DNA of 64,000 nt from positions 1-64,000 of the forward strand of contig JABHBK010000038.1 in the NCBI GenBank assembly GCA_018673915.1, written 5' to 3'. How positions within the stretch are numbered: position 1 is the stretch's first letter; every line of letters starts with the position of its first letter. The DNA is from Nitrospina sp. (GTDB lineage Bacteria; Nitrospinota; Nitrospinia; Nitrospinales; VA-1). This document shows, piece by piece, positions 16,857 to 25,586 of the stretch. Under the pieces are notes generated by a model. It saw nothing but the letters and a program-made list of their open reading frames with translations, did not search any database and was not told where the DNA came from. The position numbers and the translations under genes are program-made.

Positions 16857-18377
16857 ATGTCCTTTTATCAACACCTGAAAGCACACGCAGAAAAGAACCC
16901 GTCTCATCCGGCGATCATTGAGGGAGATGCCAGCCTGAGTTATGGTGATTTTGTCTCCCAAATCGAACGTTTCGCAAATGCTTTATCCCAACTTAATCTC
17001 AACGACAATAGTAAAATCGGCCTTCTGTGCCTGAATCAGAAAGAATATCTCGTTGCTTTTTTTGCCGCCTTACTCAAAGGCGTTCCCGTTATCCCTTTCA
17101 ACTTCATGCTGAAGCCTGAAGATCTGGTTTATATCACTCAGGATGCGGGAATTGATACTCTAATGGTTGACTCCGCTTTTGTTAAGCCTGAGGTGATTCC
17201 CTTCTTTAAATTCTTTTCCAATAAAATTCTTATAGGGCCGGCTGACCCAGGCCAAGTAGGAGAAGGAACCCTGAGATGGGACGAGTTCATGGCCTTGGGA
17301 GAGGCCAGTGATTCTCTAACGAAACATAAAAGAGGCGAAAGCCTCCCCGATGTCATCCTCTACACTTCTGGAACCACTGCCAAACCCAAAGGGGTCATGC
17401 TGGAAGAAAGTCAGTTCAATGAAAACTGCACCGGATTCCTGGAGCATTTGCATTTTACCCCTGAGGACAAAGTGATCGTTGCCCTGCCCCTGTTTCATTC
17501 GTTCGGAAATATCATGGCCCTGGTATTATTGCGCTCGGGAGCTACCCTCATTTTACTCAAGCAGTTTCAGCCTAAATCCATATTGGATTCCATCGCCCAG
17601 CATAAAGCCACCATACTTCCATTGGTGCCCACCATTTATTCGTTTCTAGTGCAGTTGTACGCCCGAGGCGGGTACGATGTTTCTTCCCTGCGCTATTGCA
17701 TCTCCGGCGGAGCATCTCTACCCGAAACCCTGCTGAAAAGAGTTGAAGAGGGATTAGGGGTCACGGTCATTGAAGGCTATGGACTGACTGAAACTTCACC
17801 CGTAATCGCTGTCAACACAATGGAAGATGGTAGCGTCCCTGGCTCTGTAGGTCCCGTTCTGCCAAATATCGAACTGGAAATTGTGGATGATTCCGGGAAA
17901 TCCCTCAAGCAGGGGGAGGTGGGAGAGATTCGAGTCCGTGGTGAAACAGTGATGAGAGGTTACTGGAACAAGCCGGATGAAACCGCAGAAACTATTTCAG
18001 CCGAAGGCTGGCTGAGAACCGGAGATCTCGGTCATATGGACGAAAACGGCAGGTTGTATATTTCCGCTGGTAGAAAGAAGGACCTCATCATCCGTGCGGG
18101 GGAAAACGTATCGCCATTGGCAATTGAAAATGCTCTGATGAACCATCCCGCCATCGCCGAAGTGGCGGCAGTAGGCATTCTCGATGAACGAGTGGGAGAA
18201 AAAGTGAAAGTGTTCGCGGTGGTTCGTGAAGGGAGTCAGGCCACAGCTGAGGAACTTAAAGAACTGTGCCGGAAGAAATTACCCGCCTTCATGATCCCCG
18301 ACACGTTTCAGTTTATGGAATCCTTGCCAAAAACCGCAACCGGGAAAATAGTCAAAGCTGATTTGAAAAATACCTAG
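16857..18377 (+). CDS. Long-chain fatty-acid-CoA ligase-like (AMP-binding) enzyme
   Basis: A 506-aa adenylate-forming enzyme. Visible are the P-loop ILYTSGTTAKPKGVM (about 165-180), the A5 motif EGYGLTETSPV, the A7/A8 motifs GWLRTGDLG and GRKKDLIIRAGENVSP, and the C-terminal catalytic Lys in PKTATGKIVK. It activates a carboxylic acid to the acyl-AMP and then the CoA thioester. Chain-length preference cannot be read from the sequence. An AAGGA ribosome-binding site precedes the ATG. It stands alone, bracketed by an inverted repeat. Confidence 0.93.
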   Translation: MSFYQHLKAHAEKNPSHPAIIEGDASLSYGDFVSQIERFANALSQLNLNDNSKIGLLCLNQKEYLVAFFAALLKGVPVIPFNFMLKPEDLVYITQDAGIDTLMVDSAFVKPEVIPFFKFFSNKILIGPADPGQVGEGTLRWDEFMALGEASDSLTKHKRGESLPDVILYTSGTTAKPKGVMLEESQFNENCTGFLEHLHFTPEDKVIVALPLFHSFGNIMALVLLRSGATLILLKQFQPKSILDSIAQHKATILPLVPTIYSFLVQLYARGGYDVSSLRYCISGGASLPETLLKRVEEGLGVTVIEGYGLTETSPVIAVNTMEDGSVPGSVGPVLPNIELEIVDDSGKSLKQGEVGEIRVRGETVMRGYWNKPDETAETISAEGWLRTGDLGHMDENGRLYISAGRKKDLIIRAGENVSPLAIENALMNHPAIAEVAAVGILDERVGEKVKVFAVVREGSQATAEELKELCRKKLPAFMIPDTFQFMESLPKTATGKIVKADLKNT

Positions 18378-18443
18378 CCATTGTAAAGGCCATGGGTAAA
18401 ACCTTATCAAGCCGAGCTAAGCTTTTGCCAACCAAACAAAGCT

Positions 18444-18479
18444 TTTGCTAGTCGCCACTCTCGCTAGAGAGCACAGCGG
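18444..18479 (-). repeat. Right arm of 35-bp imperfect inverted repeat
   Basis: This is the reverse complement of 16653-16687 with about six differences. It contains the stop codon of the neighbouring TPR-FGE gene. The palindromic core CTCTCGCTAGAGAG could form a hairpin, for example as a terminator or a REP-like element. No T-run follows. Confidence 0.7.
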
Positions 18480-19756
18480 AAGCCAGTACCTTCCAGACGA
18501 TAATCTGTTTCAAATCCTTTTCGCCAGGCAGACCGTTGACTGTTTGCATCGGATCGCCAGGAACCGCCTCTATAGATTTTTTGAGTTCCGCCACCCTTTC
18601 TCTTAGAAGGATTGGTACGCACGGGTCCTAAAGGATTGTCCTTAGGACTATTTCGGTAATACCTGATCTCAAACCAATCCGACACCCATTCATTAACGTT
18701 CCCTGCCATATCATGGAGTCCGAATGGATTAGCTGAAAAGGAACCGACCGGAGCTGTATTAGGAAACCCATCGGATAAATTTTTATTTCGTATGTTCAAG
18801 ATACACTGGCTATCGCAAAAATTAGTTTTGGAAGCATCGAAATTATTGCCCCAATAGTATTCTGTATTGGTTCCACCGCGTGCGGCATATTCCCATTCAG
18901 CCTCTGTTGGCAGACGTTTATCAGATTTTTTGCAGTACTCATCTGCTTCGTCCCAGGTAATCATTTCGGCAGGCCGATCTGCTCCTTTAAACATCGAAGG
19001 ATTGTGCCCCATCCCCGCTTGAAAAGCTCTTTGACTTACTTCAAACTTATCCATCTTGAAAGGCTTCAAACAAACTTCATGGACTGGCCTTTCTGACAAA
19101 GCGGCTTTTTCGCTACCCATTTTGAAACAGCCGCCTTTGAGTTCCACCATTTCCACTGGGCCTTTTGTTCCCGCCATGCTGATCAATTTATTTTCAACTT
19201 TAGCGTGCAGATCCTGCACATAGGCATAAACTCTGCTTGGTACCTTCTCGTATTTAATTTTGGCAGACTGGTGCGGGATGAGGAGCATTTTCCCGGTTTT
19301 CAGATTGAAGAGACGATAATGTGGAATCGGTTTTGCGACTTTTCCATCCACATAGTTTCTCATATTGTTACTACCGCCATCAGGGGTAACAACTTTTTCA
19401 TCAACTATTTCTGCCTCGAACGGTTCGGGATATCCCTCAACCTTAACCATAACCGTATTACGTTTGATCACTTCCATGCCCAAAACACCGTCCACCAATT
19501 CTTTGGTTTCTTTGTATTTTTCCAGCTTAAACTTGACTTCAGCCAGAGAGCGCATGACCCGCCAATTTCCAGGGTCCATTTTAAGGGCATTGGCATAATG
19601 CTTTTCGGCTTCCTCGATTTTACCCAGGACCAACTTAGCATCTCCCTCGAGTGTTTCATTAACCACACTAGTGAAACCCAAACCTGGTAGCAAAAAAGTG
19701 CTAAACACAAAAAGAACAAATGTATTTCTAAAAAATAAAAATGAACGGCCCATCAT
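18464..19756 (-). CDS. TPR plus formylglycine-generating-enzyme (SUMF1/FGE-sulfatase) domain protein
   Basis: A 430-aa protein with a signal peptide or anchor (about 8-30) and one to two TPR units (about 35-95). A middle region of unknown fold precedes a C-terminal FGE-sulfatase domain (about 205-430). Conserved FGE stretches are KRLPTEAEWEYAARGG, GLHDMAGNVNEWVSDW, YRGGSW and the terminal GFRCAL. True FGE makes formylglycine in sulfatases. Many bacterial relatives have other roles or are lectin-like, and no sulfatase gene is visible here. It is probably the last gene of an operon starting at the epimerase at 23427. Its predicted export is unusual for a sulfatase-modifying role. Confidence 0.85.
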   Translation of the reverse strand: MMGRSFLFFRNTFVLFVFSTFLLPGLGFTSVVNETLEGDAKLVLGKIEEAEKHYANALKMDPGNWRVMRSLAEVKFKLEKYKETKELVDGVLGMEVIKRNTVMVKVEGYPEPFEAEIVDEKVVTPDGGSNNMRNYVDGKVAKPIPHYRLFNLKTGKMLLIPHQSAKIKYEKVPSRVYAYVQDLHAKVENKLISMAGTKGPVEMVELKGGCFKMGSEKAALSERPVHEVCLKPFKMDKFEVSQRAFQAGMGHNPSMFKGADRPAEMITWDEADEYCKKSDKRLPTEAEWEYAARGGTNTEYYWGNNFDASKTNFCDSQCILNIRNKNLSDGFPNTAPVGSFSANPFGLHDMAGNVNEWVSDWFEIRYYRNSPKDNPLGPVRTNPSKRKGGGTQKIYRGGSWRSDANSQRSAWRKGFETDYRLEGTGFRCAL

Positions 19757-19846
19757 CCAGCTCCTGTCAGGGGGAAATTATAATTGATATATTAGATATT
19801 ATAACAGTGGAGAGGTTCCATACCAAACCAGGAATATAAAAATATT

Positions 19847-20023
19847 CTATTTGGAGGAATTTTTCTTTCTGGAGGGAGGTTTTTTATCACTTTCCGGTTT
19901 TGCATCCTGGACTTTCGCGTCCTGCTCAGATTTTTGCTTTTTAAGCTCTCCCCAACCGGAGTCCGCCTTTTTCTTTTTATTATGCTGGTCTCTTCTGGGG
20001 AAATAATCGATTTCATCAATCAT
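19847..20023 (-). CDS. Small Lys-rich hypothetical protein (58 aa)
   Basis: The frame runs from ATG at 20023 to TAG, starting MIDEIDYFPRRDQ and ending PPSRKKNSSK. Fourteen of its 58 residues are lysine, and it is strongly hydrophilic with no membrane segment or known domain. The ATG lies two bases after the stop of the upstream membrane TPR gene (TAAACATG), which favours coupled translation and a real gene. A different frame also stays open here, but it does not have this tight junction. Function unknown. Confidence 0.6.
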   Translation of the reverse strand: MIDEIDYFPRRDQHNKKKKADSGWGELKKQKSEQDAKVQDAKPESDKKPPSRKKNSSK

Positions 20024-20025
20024 GT

Positions 20026-22227
20026 TTATTTGGCCGTATTAAGGATCATGGATTTAATTTGCTCAACCCCAGGCCCCTGCATACCCAACGCCAGAGCCCG
20101 GTCCAAATGATACCGGCTTTTTTCGGAACGATGAAGAGAATGATACGTCATGGCAAGATTAATATGGCCCTGCCCATAATTGGGGTTGATTTGAACTGCA
20201 TAATTGAGCCATTGAATCGCCTCTTCACGTTTATCCTGCATCGCCAGAACCTGACCCAGGGAATCGTAAGCCTGCAAATTCAGTGGCCATGCGCGAATCG
20301 CGGAACGCAACATTTCTTCCGCCTCCTCGGTTTTACTCAGCCTTCTTAAATTATTTCCCAACAAGGTCAGGGTTGGGCTGTGATTTGGATTATAAACCAA
20401 AGCCTTGTGGAAAAACCGATTGGCTTCATCAATTCTACCCTGAGCCTGCCAGGTCTGTCCAATCATCAAATAAGGTTTCCAGGCCTGAGGTTCCATTTCC
20501 GAAGCTAGAATATAATCGGCTTGAGCTTCTCCAATTTTTCCGTTCCTTATATGTGCTTCGCCATTTTTAACCGCTTCCTGGTATTTCATGCGGGAACTAA
20601 TTTCGGACTGCGTTTTAGTGGGAGCGGAAACTAAAACAATAACCAATAACAGTGCGCTAATAACCACGCTCTTGGCAAGCATAAATTTTGGAGTAAAAAC
20701 TTTCGCCTTGAACGAAGAAGCCCCCTCCAACCAATTCATATAAAACAATACCCCCGCTAGCCCCATCAATTGAAACATCGGGAACACGAATAGAAACAAT
20801 CCATCCAGATAGTTCCAGGTAGGCGGAGATACAGAAGTAAATAAATTAAAAAAATTGGTCGAACGTAGTAACAGGTCTGAGCGATTGGATAAAAGTTCCA
20901 CCGTTGACCCTAAAGCTTTTAATGTGAACTCTGGGTGGTTATAGGGCAAAGTAACCTTATATTGAATAATCATAAAATATTGCATCAACACCGCTGACAC
21001 ACACCCGATGGCAGCTATCCAGGTACCCCATTTAGACACAGCTGAAATACGATGCAAAAAATTGCACAACCCCAATGCAAAAACGGGTAGCGCTGAAATC
21101 AGATGCCGGTGCCCGTAAGAAGCCGAATCTTCCGGGTATAAAACCAATACAGTAAAAATTGCTACCAGATAGGCCAGTAAACCTGGGCGAATTTCCCGAA
21201 GCCGTTCATTTTTAAAAAATAAACCAACGAGCCCTGCTACAGCCAAGGGCATGGAAAATACTAAACCCCATTTTCCATCAAAAAACAGACCCCACACTTT
21301 TCCAAGCAAAGGAAGCATCGAGATACTTGTTAAGCCCTCGCCAGCATATTTCATATGCCGCGGTGGAAAAGGCACACCATTTAACTGGTACCAGCCTATT
21401 ATTTGGGGAAGCATCACTAGAATGAACCCAGCCAACATAGCTCCACCCAGCACGCCTAAGTTTTTAACCGCTCCTGTAATATTGGATTTCCAATCCGAAC
21501 GAAAATTCCATAAGAGGTCTACAGCAAACAAGGCAAAAAATGCGATATTGATCACTCTTGTCATGCATAGAAATCCAAGCAACGCCCCCAAAAGGGCATA
21601 GCGCACCGGGTCCCTGGATGAGCGGAATTGGACCCAGGCAAATATTAAAACCGCAGCAAGGAAAAATTCGGCGGTATGAGCCATACGTTGTCGGATGAAC
21701 GAAAAATAAATCAATGGCGAAGCAAGCCATGTGCAGAGGGAAACCAGCAGGGCAAATCTTTCACTCATGAAAAAATGCAAGGTTTTATAAACCAGAATCA
21801 AACCCGCAAACAAAAATGTAACAGAAGCCACCGCAGTAGAAAGGTAATAAGGCGCTGAATATCCATCTGCAGAAACGGGATAACCCAATCCCTGATAAAG
21901 GAGCGCTAATAAATGTCCAATGATAAAAAACGGAAGGAATAAAACCGCCTGCCCCATTTGCCAGTTATTGAAAATATAACCGGTCGGCATTATTTTTTCT
22001 GAATGAGCGTAACGAAGCTCATTGAAAAAATCCAAGTCGCCGTCAAAAAACACAGAACGGAGGAATGCGTAATATCCAGTATCATCCCCCGCATCAATAG
22101 TAGTTACTGAGTAATATCCCTTATGAGTATCAGGAGGAATCCAGTTATTAAATATTCCTAAAGGAGTAAGCAGGAGAAATGCAAAAAATAAAGTCCCGCC
22201 AAGAACGAGACCGCTTCGTTGGGTCAT
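20026..22227 (-). CDS. GT-C-like multi-TM protein with C-terminal TPR domain
   Basis: A 733-aa protein with roughly 10-12 TM helices over the first 540 residues and a periplasmic loop after TM1. This first loop has acidic residues (TIDAGDDTGYY) where PMT/ArnT-type GT-C enzymes carry catalytic Asp. The C-terminal 180 residues form about four to five TPRs (for example AWKPYLMIGQTWQAQGRIDEA). I infer a polyprenyl-phosphate-sugar-dependent glycosyltransferase, but no close family is recognised. It lies 54 bp after the epimerase gene and is coupled to the small gene behind it. Confidence 0.7.
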   Translation of the reverse strand: MTQRSGLVLGGTLFFAFLLLTPLGIFNNWIPPDTHKGYYSVTTIDAGDDTGYYAFLRSVFFDGDLDFFNELRYAHSEKIMPTGYIFNNWQMGQAVLFLPFFIIGHLLALLYQGLGYPVSADGYSAPYYLSTAVASVTFLFAGLILVYKTLHFFMSERFALLVSLCTWLASPLIYFSFIRQRMAHTAEFFLAAVLIFAWVQFRSSRDPVRYALLGALLGFLCMTRVINIAFFALFAVDLLWNFRSDWKSNITGAVKNLGVLGGAMLAGFILVMLPQIIGWYQLNGVPFPPRHMKYAGEGLTSISMLPLLGKVWGLFFDGKWGLVFSMPLAVAGLVGLFFKNERLREIRPGLLAYLVAIFTVLVLYPEDSASYGHRHLISALPVFALGLCNFLHRISAVSKWGTWIAAIGCVSAVLMQYFMIIQYKVTLPYNHPEFTLKALGSTVELLSNRSDLLLRSTNFFNLFTSVSPPTWNYLDGLFLFVFPMFQLMGLAGVLFYMNWLEGASSFKAKVFTPKFMLAKSVVISALLLVIVLVSAPTKTQSEISSRMKYQEAVKNGEAHIRNGKIGEAQADYILASEMEPQAWKPYLMIGQTWQAQGRIDEANRFFHKALVYNPNHSPTLTLLGNNLRRLSKTEEAEEMLRSAIRAWPLNLQAYDSLGQVLAMQDKREEAIQWLNYAVQINPNYGQGHINLAMTYHSLHRSEKSRYHLDRALALGMQGPGVEQIKSMILNTAK

Positions 22228-22281
22228 ATTATGTTTCCGTTACTCCAAGAAGGAGTCGGTGAAATGAGGGAGAACCGAGGG

Positions 22282-23427
22282 TTATTTACTGGTAACCGGC
22301 TGCGTTTCCAGCACCAGGCCCTTTTCAACCAGTTTTTTATGAGCATCTTCGACACGGGAAACAGCATGCTGGGTATCGCTCCAGGCAATCAGGTCTTCCA
22401 GACCCTGCTTTAGTGACAATTCGGGTTCAAAACCCAAGGCCTTGATTTTGGAAATGTCGGCAAAACAATCCCGGATATCGCCATTGCGGAATTTATAAAT
22501 CACATCCGGCTGGAATGATTTACCGTAAAGCTCAATGATGGTGTTTGCCAAATCCAGAATAGAGGAAGGCTTTCCGGTACCAATATTGAAAATACCATAA
22601 TTCGCATCATGGTGATCCAGCAAAAGAAGTTTTCCTCGCACCAGATCCTTGACATGGATAAAATCACGCCGTTGATTGCCGTCTTCATAGATCAGGGGCG
22701 GAGAATCGTTTTTAACCGCCGAGCAAAAAATCGCCCCGGCTCCAGTATAAGGGTTGTTCAGCGACTGTCGCGGACCGTAACAATTGAAATAGCGGCAAGC
22801 CACAGTAGGAATTTTGTGAGCTTTCCCTATTATCAGTGAATACACTTCCTGATCTTTTTTGCTTTGCGCATAGACAGAGGTGCAATCCAGTTCCTTATCC
22901 TCATCAGTGGGAACGGGAACTACCGGTACAGCACACTCAGGACATAGCATTTCCCATTGCCCTTCAATAAGCTGATTTTCCGGCCTGGGTTTAGGTGAAA
23001 TCCTGCCATGTTCAGCGCAACGGTAGTAACCTTCTCCATAAAGGCTCATGGAACTGGCAACGAGAACTTTTTCGACTGAATGTTTTTCGTTTACCAGAAT
23101 GTCCCATAACACTCCCGTACCCTGAACATTTGTGGAAATGTACTGATCGATGGAATACATCGACTGACCAACGCCAACCTCCGCGGCATCGTGAATGACA
23201 AGTTCCACATCTTCGATGGCTTTTTTTAGGTGATCCCGGTCACGGACATCTCCTACGATGAATTCCGCCTCCGGGTGCAGGTGTTCGGGCCTTTTGGCAT
23301 TTTCTCCATGCACTTGAGAATTGAGGTTATCGTAAACACGAACAGTATCTCCTCTCGCTATTAACTGATCCACTGTATGTGAACCGATAAACCCGGCTCC
23401 TCCAGTCACCAAAATCCTTTTACCCAT
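22282..23427 (-). CDS. SDR-family nucleotide-sugar epimerase/dehydratase with zinc-ribbon insert
   Basis: A 381-aa extended SDR with the NAD motif GGAGFIGSHTV and catalytic YAQSK (about residue 190). A Cys/His insert (RCAEHG ... LCPECAVP) interrupts the middle of the fold. I recall similar inserts in dTDP-L-rhamnose 4-epimerase-like enzymes, so a dTDP-sugar epimerase is the best guess. It is the first gene of the minus-strand run down to 18464. The rml genes at 29-32 kb could supply its substrate. Confidence 0.8.
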   Translation of the reverse strand: MGKRILVTGGAGFIGSHTVDQLIARGDTVRVYDNLNSQVHGENAKRPEHLHPEAEFIVGDVRDRDHLKKAIEDVELVIHDAAEVGVGQSMYSIDQYISTNVQGTGVLWDILVNEKHSVEKVLVASSMSLYGEGYYRCAEHGRISPKPRPENQLIEGQWEMLCPECAVPVVPVPTDEDKELDCTSVYAQSKKDQEVYSLIIGKAHKIPTVACRYFNCYGPRQSLNNPYTGAGAIFCSAVKNDSPPLIYEDGNQRRDFIHVKDLVRGKLLLLDHHDANYGIFNIGTGKPSSILDLANTIIELYGKSFQPDVIYKFRNGDIRDCFADISKIKALGFEPELSLKQGLEDLIAWSDTQHAVSRVEDAHKKLVEKGLVLETQPVTSK

Positions 23428-23661
23428 TATTCTCTCCGGTAAGTTGAAATTGAGACCTGCTCTCTCCAGCGGGTCTCAGGTTTTCTCCTGTTATCATATC
23501 TCAATCGGCAATTTTGTGAAAGGACTTGAGTGCTATGGTCCTTCCCCTCAATTCCCTGATTTTTGATAAGTTTTCTTCCTATATTGAATTCCATACTAAA
23601 TTGGGCAATAATCCGTGTTAAGTAGCTTTACTTTCCTGCCCTTATAGAATCGGCAAACACC

Positions 23662-24513
23662 GTGAACCTTTCCTGCATCATCGTCAATTATTATAACAGT
23701 GCTCCTCTAAAAAACTGCCAGGAGTCTATCTACCAAACATTAAAAAACATATCCTTCGAAGTAATCGTTGTGGATAACAGCCAAGATGACCCGGGAATGG
23801 CATCGCTAATAGAAGCCTATCCACAAACTCATTATATCCAGAATCTTACCAACACAGGTTTTGCTAAAGCCAATAACCAAGCTGCCCAAGCAGCTAAGGG
23901 TGAAACTCTTCTTTTCTTAAACCCTGACACTATTTTAACCGATCAAGATATAGAGAAAATGCAAAAGCATCTGGAATCCAACCCAGATATAGGAGCCCTG
24001 GGCCCAAAAGTGTTGAATACAGATGGGAGCTTGCAATATTCCTGCAGACGCTTCCCCACGCTTATGACGGGTTTTTTCAACCGCTACTCGCTTCTCTCAC
24101 AATGGTTCCCAGACAACTCCTATTCCGTTAGGTATATGATGAAAGACTTTAACCACGAGGAGATACGGGAAGTCGACTGGCTATCAGGGTGTTGCCTCAT
24201 GATCCCCCATGCTGTGTTTAAAAAAGCAGGGGGCTTTGACGAACATTATTTTTTATTTAATGAAGATGTAGACTTGTGTAAAGCCATCCACCAACACGGG
24301 TTTAAAGTAATTTATTTTCCTTTAGCTAAGATTACGCACCATATCAGCACCAGCAATAGTAAAGTACCAGCAGACATTATTATAAAACGGCATCTTGGCA
24401 TGATTCATTATTACAAAAAAAATCACGGCGAAAACCTGGGGACAAGAATGATTGTCAACATCATGATATCGCTAAGATGTCTTACCCAACTGGCCTTCAA
24501 TATTTTCAAATGA
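23662..24513 (+). CDS. Family 2 glycosyltransferase (rhamnosyltransferase-like)
   Basis: A 283-aa GT-A enzyme beginning LSCIIVNYYNS with GTG at 23662. The nucleotide-binding VVDNSQDD and TLLFLNPDTILT (DXD-like) are followed by WLSGCCLMIPHAVFKKAGGFDE and NEDVDLCKAI, which are typical of WcaE/rhamnosyltransferase-type GT2. It overlaps the next gene by ATGA, so the two are co-translated. It probably extends the lipid-linked sugar made by that neighbour. The donor sugar is unproven. Confidence 0.88.
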   Translation: MNLSCIIVNYYNSAPLKNCQESIYQTLKNISFEVIVVDNSQDDPGMASLIEAYPQTHYIQNLTNTGFAKANNQAAQAAKGETLLFLNPDTILTDQDIEKMQKHLESNPDIGALGPKVLNTDGSLQYSCRRFPTLMTGFFNRYSLLSQWFPDNSYSVRYMMKDFNHEEIREVDWLSGCCLMIPHAVFKKAGGFDEHYFLFNEDVDLCKAIHQHGFKVIYFPLAKITHHISTSNSKVPADIIIKRHLGMIHYYKKNHGENLGTRMIVNIMISLRCLTQLAFNIFK

Positions 24514-25586
24514 AATTTAGTACGTTTCCCATTTCAGGAGAGGTTTATCTGACAGGATATTTTGTGGCTCTGGCCTTGTCTTTTGGCCTTACCTTCTATC
24601 TGATAAAAGCCATAAGAGGGTTCAACTTTCTTACCTTCCTATTAAACCGCCTTCCCATTTCAGCAGGAAACAGCATCAGTCCATTTGGAGGGCTTTCAGT
24701 AATCCTCTCTTTTCTGATTACATTATGGCTACTATTATTTTCAGGCCTGGTGGATGCGCGCAACCTCAACCTTATTTGCGTGCTAACCCTGGGGCTGGGT
24801 ATGATGTTAATATTGGGCATCTACGATGACATCACTAACTGTCCGCCCAGAGTAAAATTACTCGTCCAAATCGCTATTGCCTGCACCCTTTATTTTGCTG
24901 GCTTTCAAATTGATCGCATCGGCAACCTGGTTGACTTGGGTCCTTTTTCCATCCTGTTAACAGTTTTATGGATTGTTGGAATTACCAACGCCATCAATCT
25001 AATAGATGGCATGGATGGGTTGGCACCGGGAATCATTTTTTTCTCCTGTCTAACGCTGGGTTTTGTTTTTTTGGAACGCAATATTGTTGAAGCTTCTTTC
25101 CTGGCCGTGATTCTTGCGGGTAGCATCCTGGGTTTCTTCTTTTTTAATTTACCACCAGCAAAAATCATTCTTGGCGACACCGGAAGCCTGCCACTTGGCC
25201 TGCTCGTCTCGCTCATTACTCTATTGCCTCTCAATCAGGGTCATACAGACGAAATATATTATCTAATTCCAGTTATTACCCTGCTGATTCCCATTATGGA
25301 TACCACCTTCGCCTTTTTCAGAAGAATATTAAAAGGCATCAGCCCTTTCACCAAAGATGCCAATCATTTCCATCACAGATTGGAAAAACTCGGCCTCTCT
25401 CCAAGTAAGGCAATTTCTATATTATTTGCAATTGGGTTTTATTTTGATTTAACAGCATTGATTCCCGTCTACCGGATTCACCTGATTCCTAATTTCATTC
25501 CTATTTATTTCGTCTTCACAATTGCCAGCGTGGCCATCCTGATTTATATTTTGCATCGAATCGAGAAAAAACAAAATAATGACTGA
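24510..25586 (+). CDS. WecA/TagO-type polyprenyl-phosphate HexNAc-1-phosphate transferase
   Basis: A polytopic protein of about 358 aa with motifs of the MraY/WecA superfamily: GIYDDITNCPPR (DD motif), NAINLIDGMDGLAPG, GDTGSLPLGLL and the C-terminal HFHHRLEKLG. It transfers a sugar-1-phosphate to undecaprenyl phosphate and so starts a glycan. I prefer the ATG at 24510, which overlaps the preceding stop (ATGA), over the ATG at 24477, which would add 11 residues inside the previous gene. It is followed by the TMTC-like gene with a short overlap. Confidence 0.92.
   Translation: MKFSTFPISGEVYLTGYFVALALSFGLTFYLIKAIRGFNFLTFLLNRLPISAGNSISPFGGLSVILSFLITLWLLLFSGLVDARNLNLICVLTLGLGMMLILGIYDDITNCPPRVKLLVQIAIACTLYFAGFQIDRIGNLVDLGPFSILLTVLWIVGITNAINLIDGMDGLAPGIIFFSCLTLGFVFLERNIVEASFLAVILAGSILGFFFFNLPPAKIILGDTGSLPLGLLVSLITLLPLNQGHTDEIYYLIPVITLLIPIMDTTFAFFRRILKGISPFTKDANHFHHRLEKLGLSPSKAISILFAIGFYFDLTALIPVYRIHLIPNFIPIYFVFTIASVAILIYILHRIEKKQNND

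Noticed and set aside
19792-20019. Alternative 75-codon frame near the small Lys-rich gene
   Set aside because: The other frame has the tight stop-start junction with the upstream gene and a more natural protein composition, so I kept that one.
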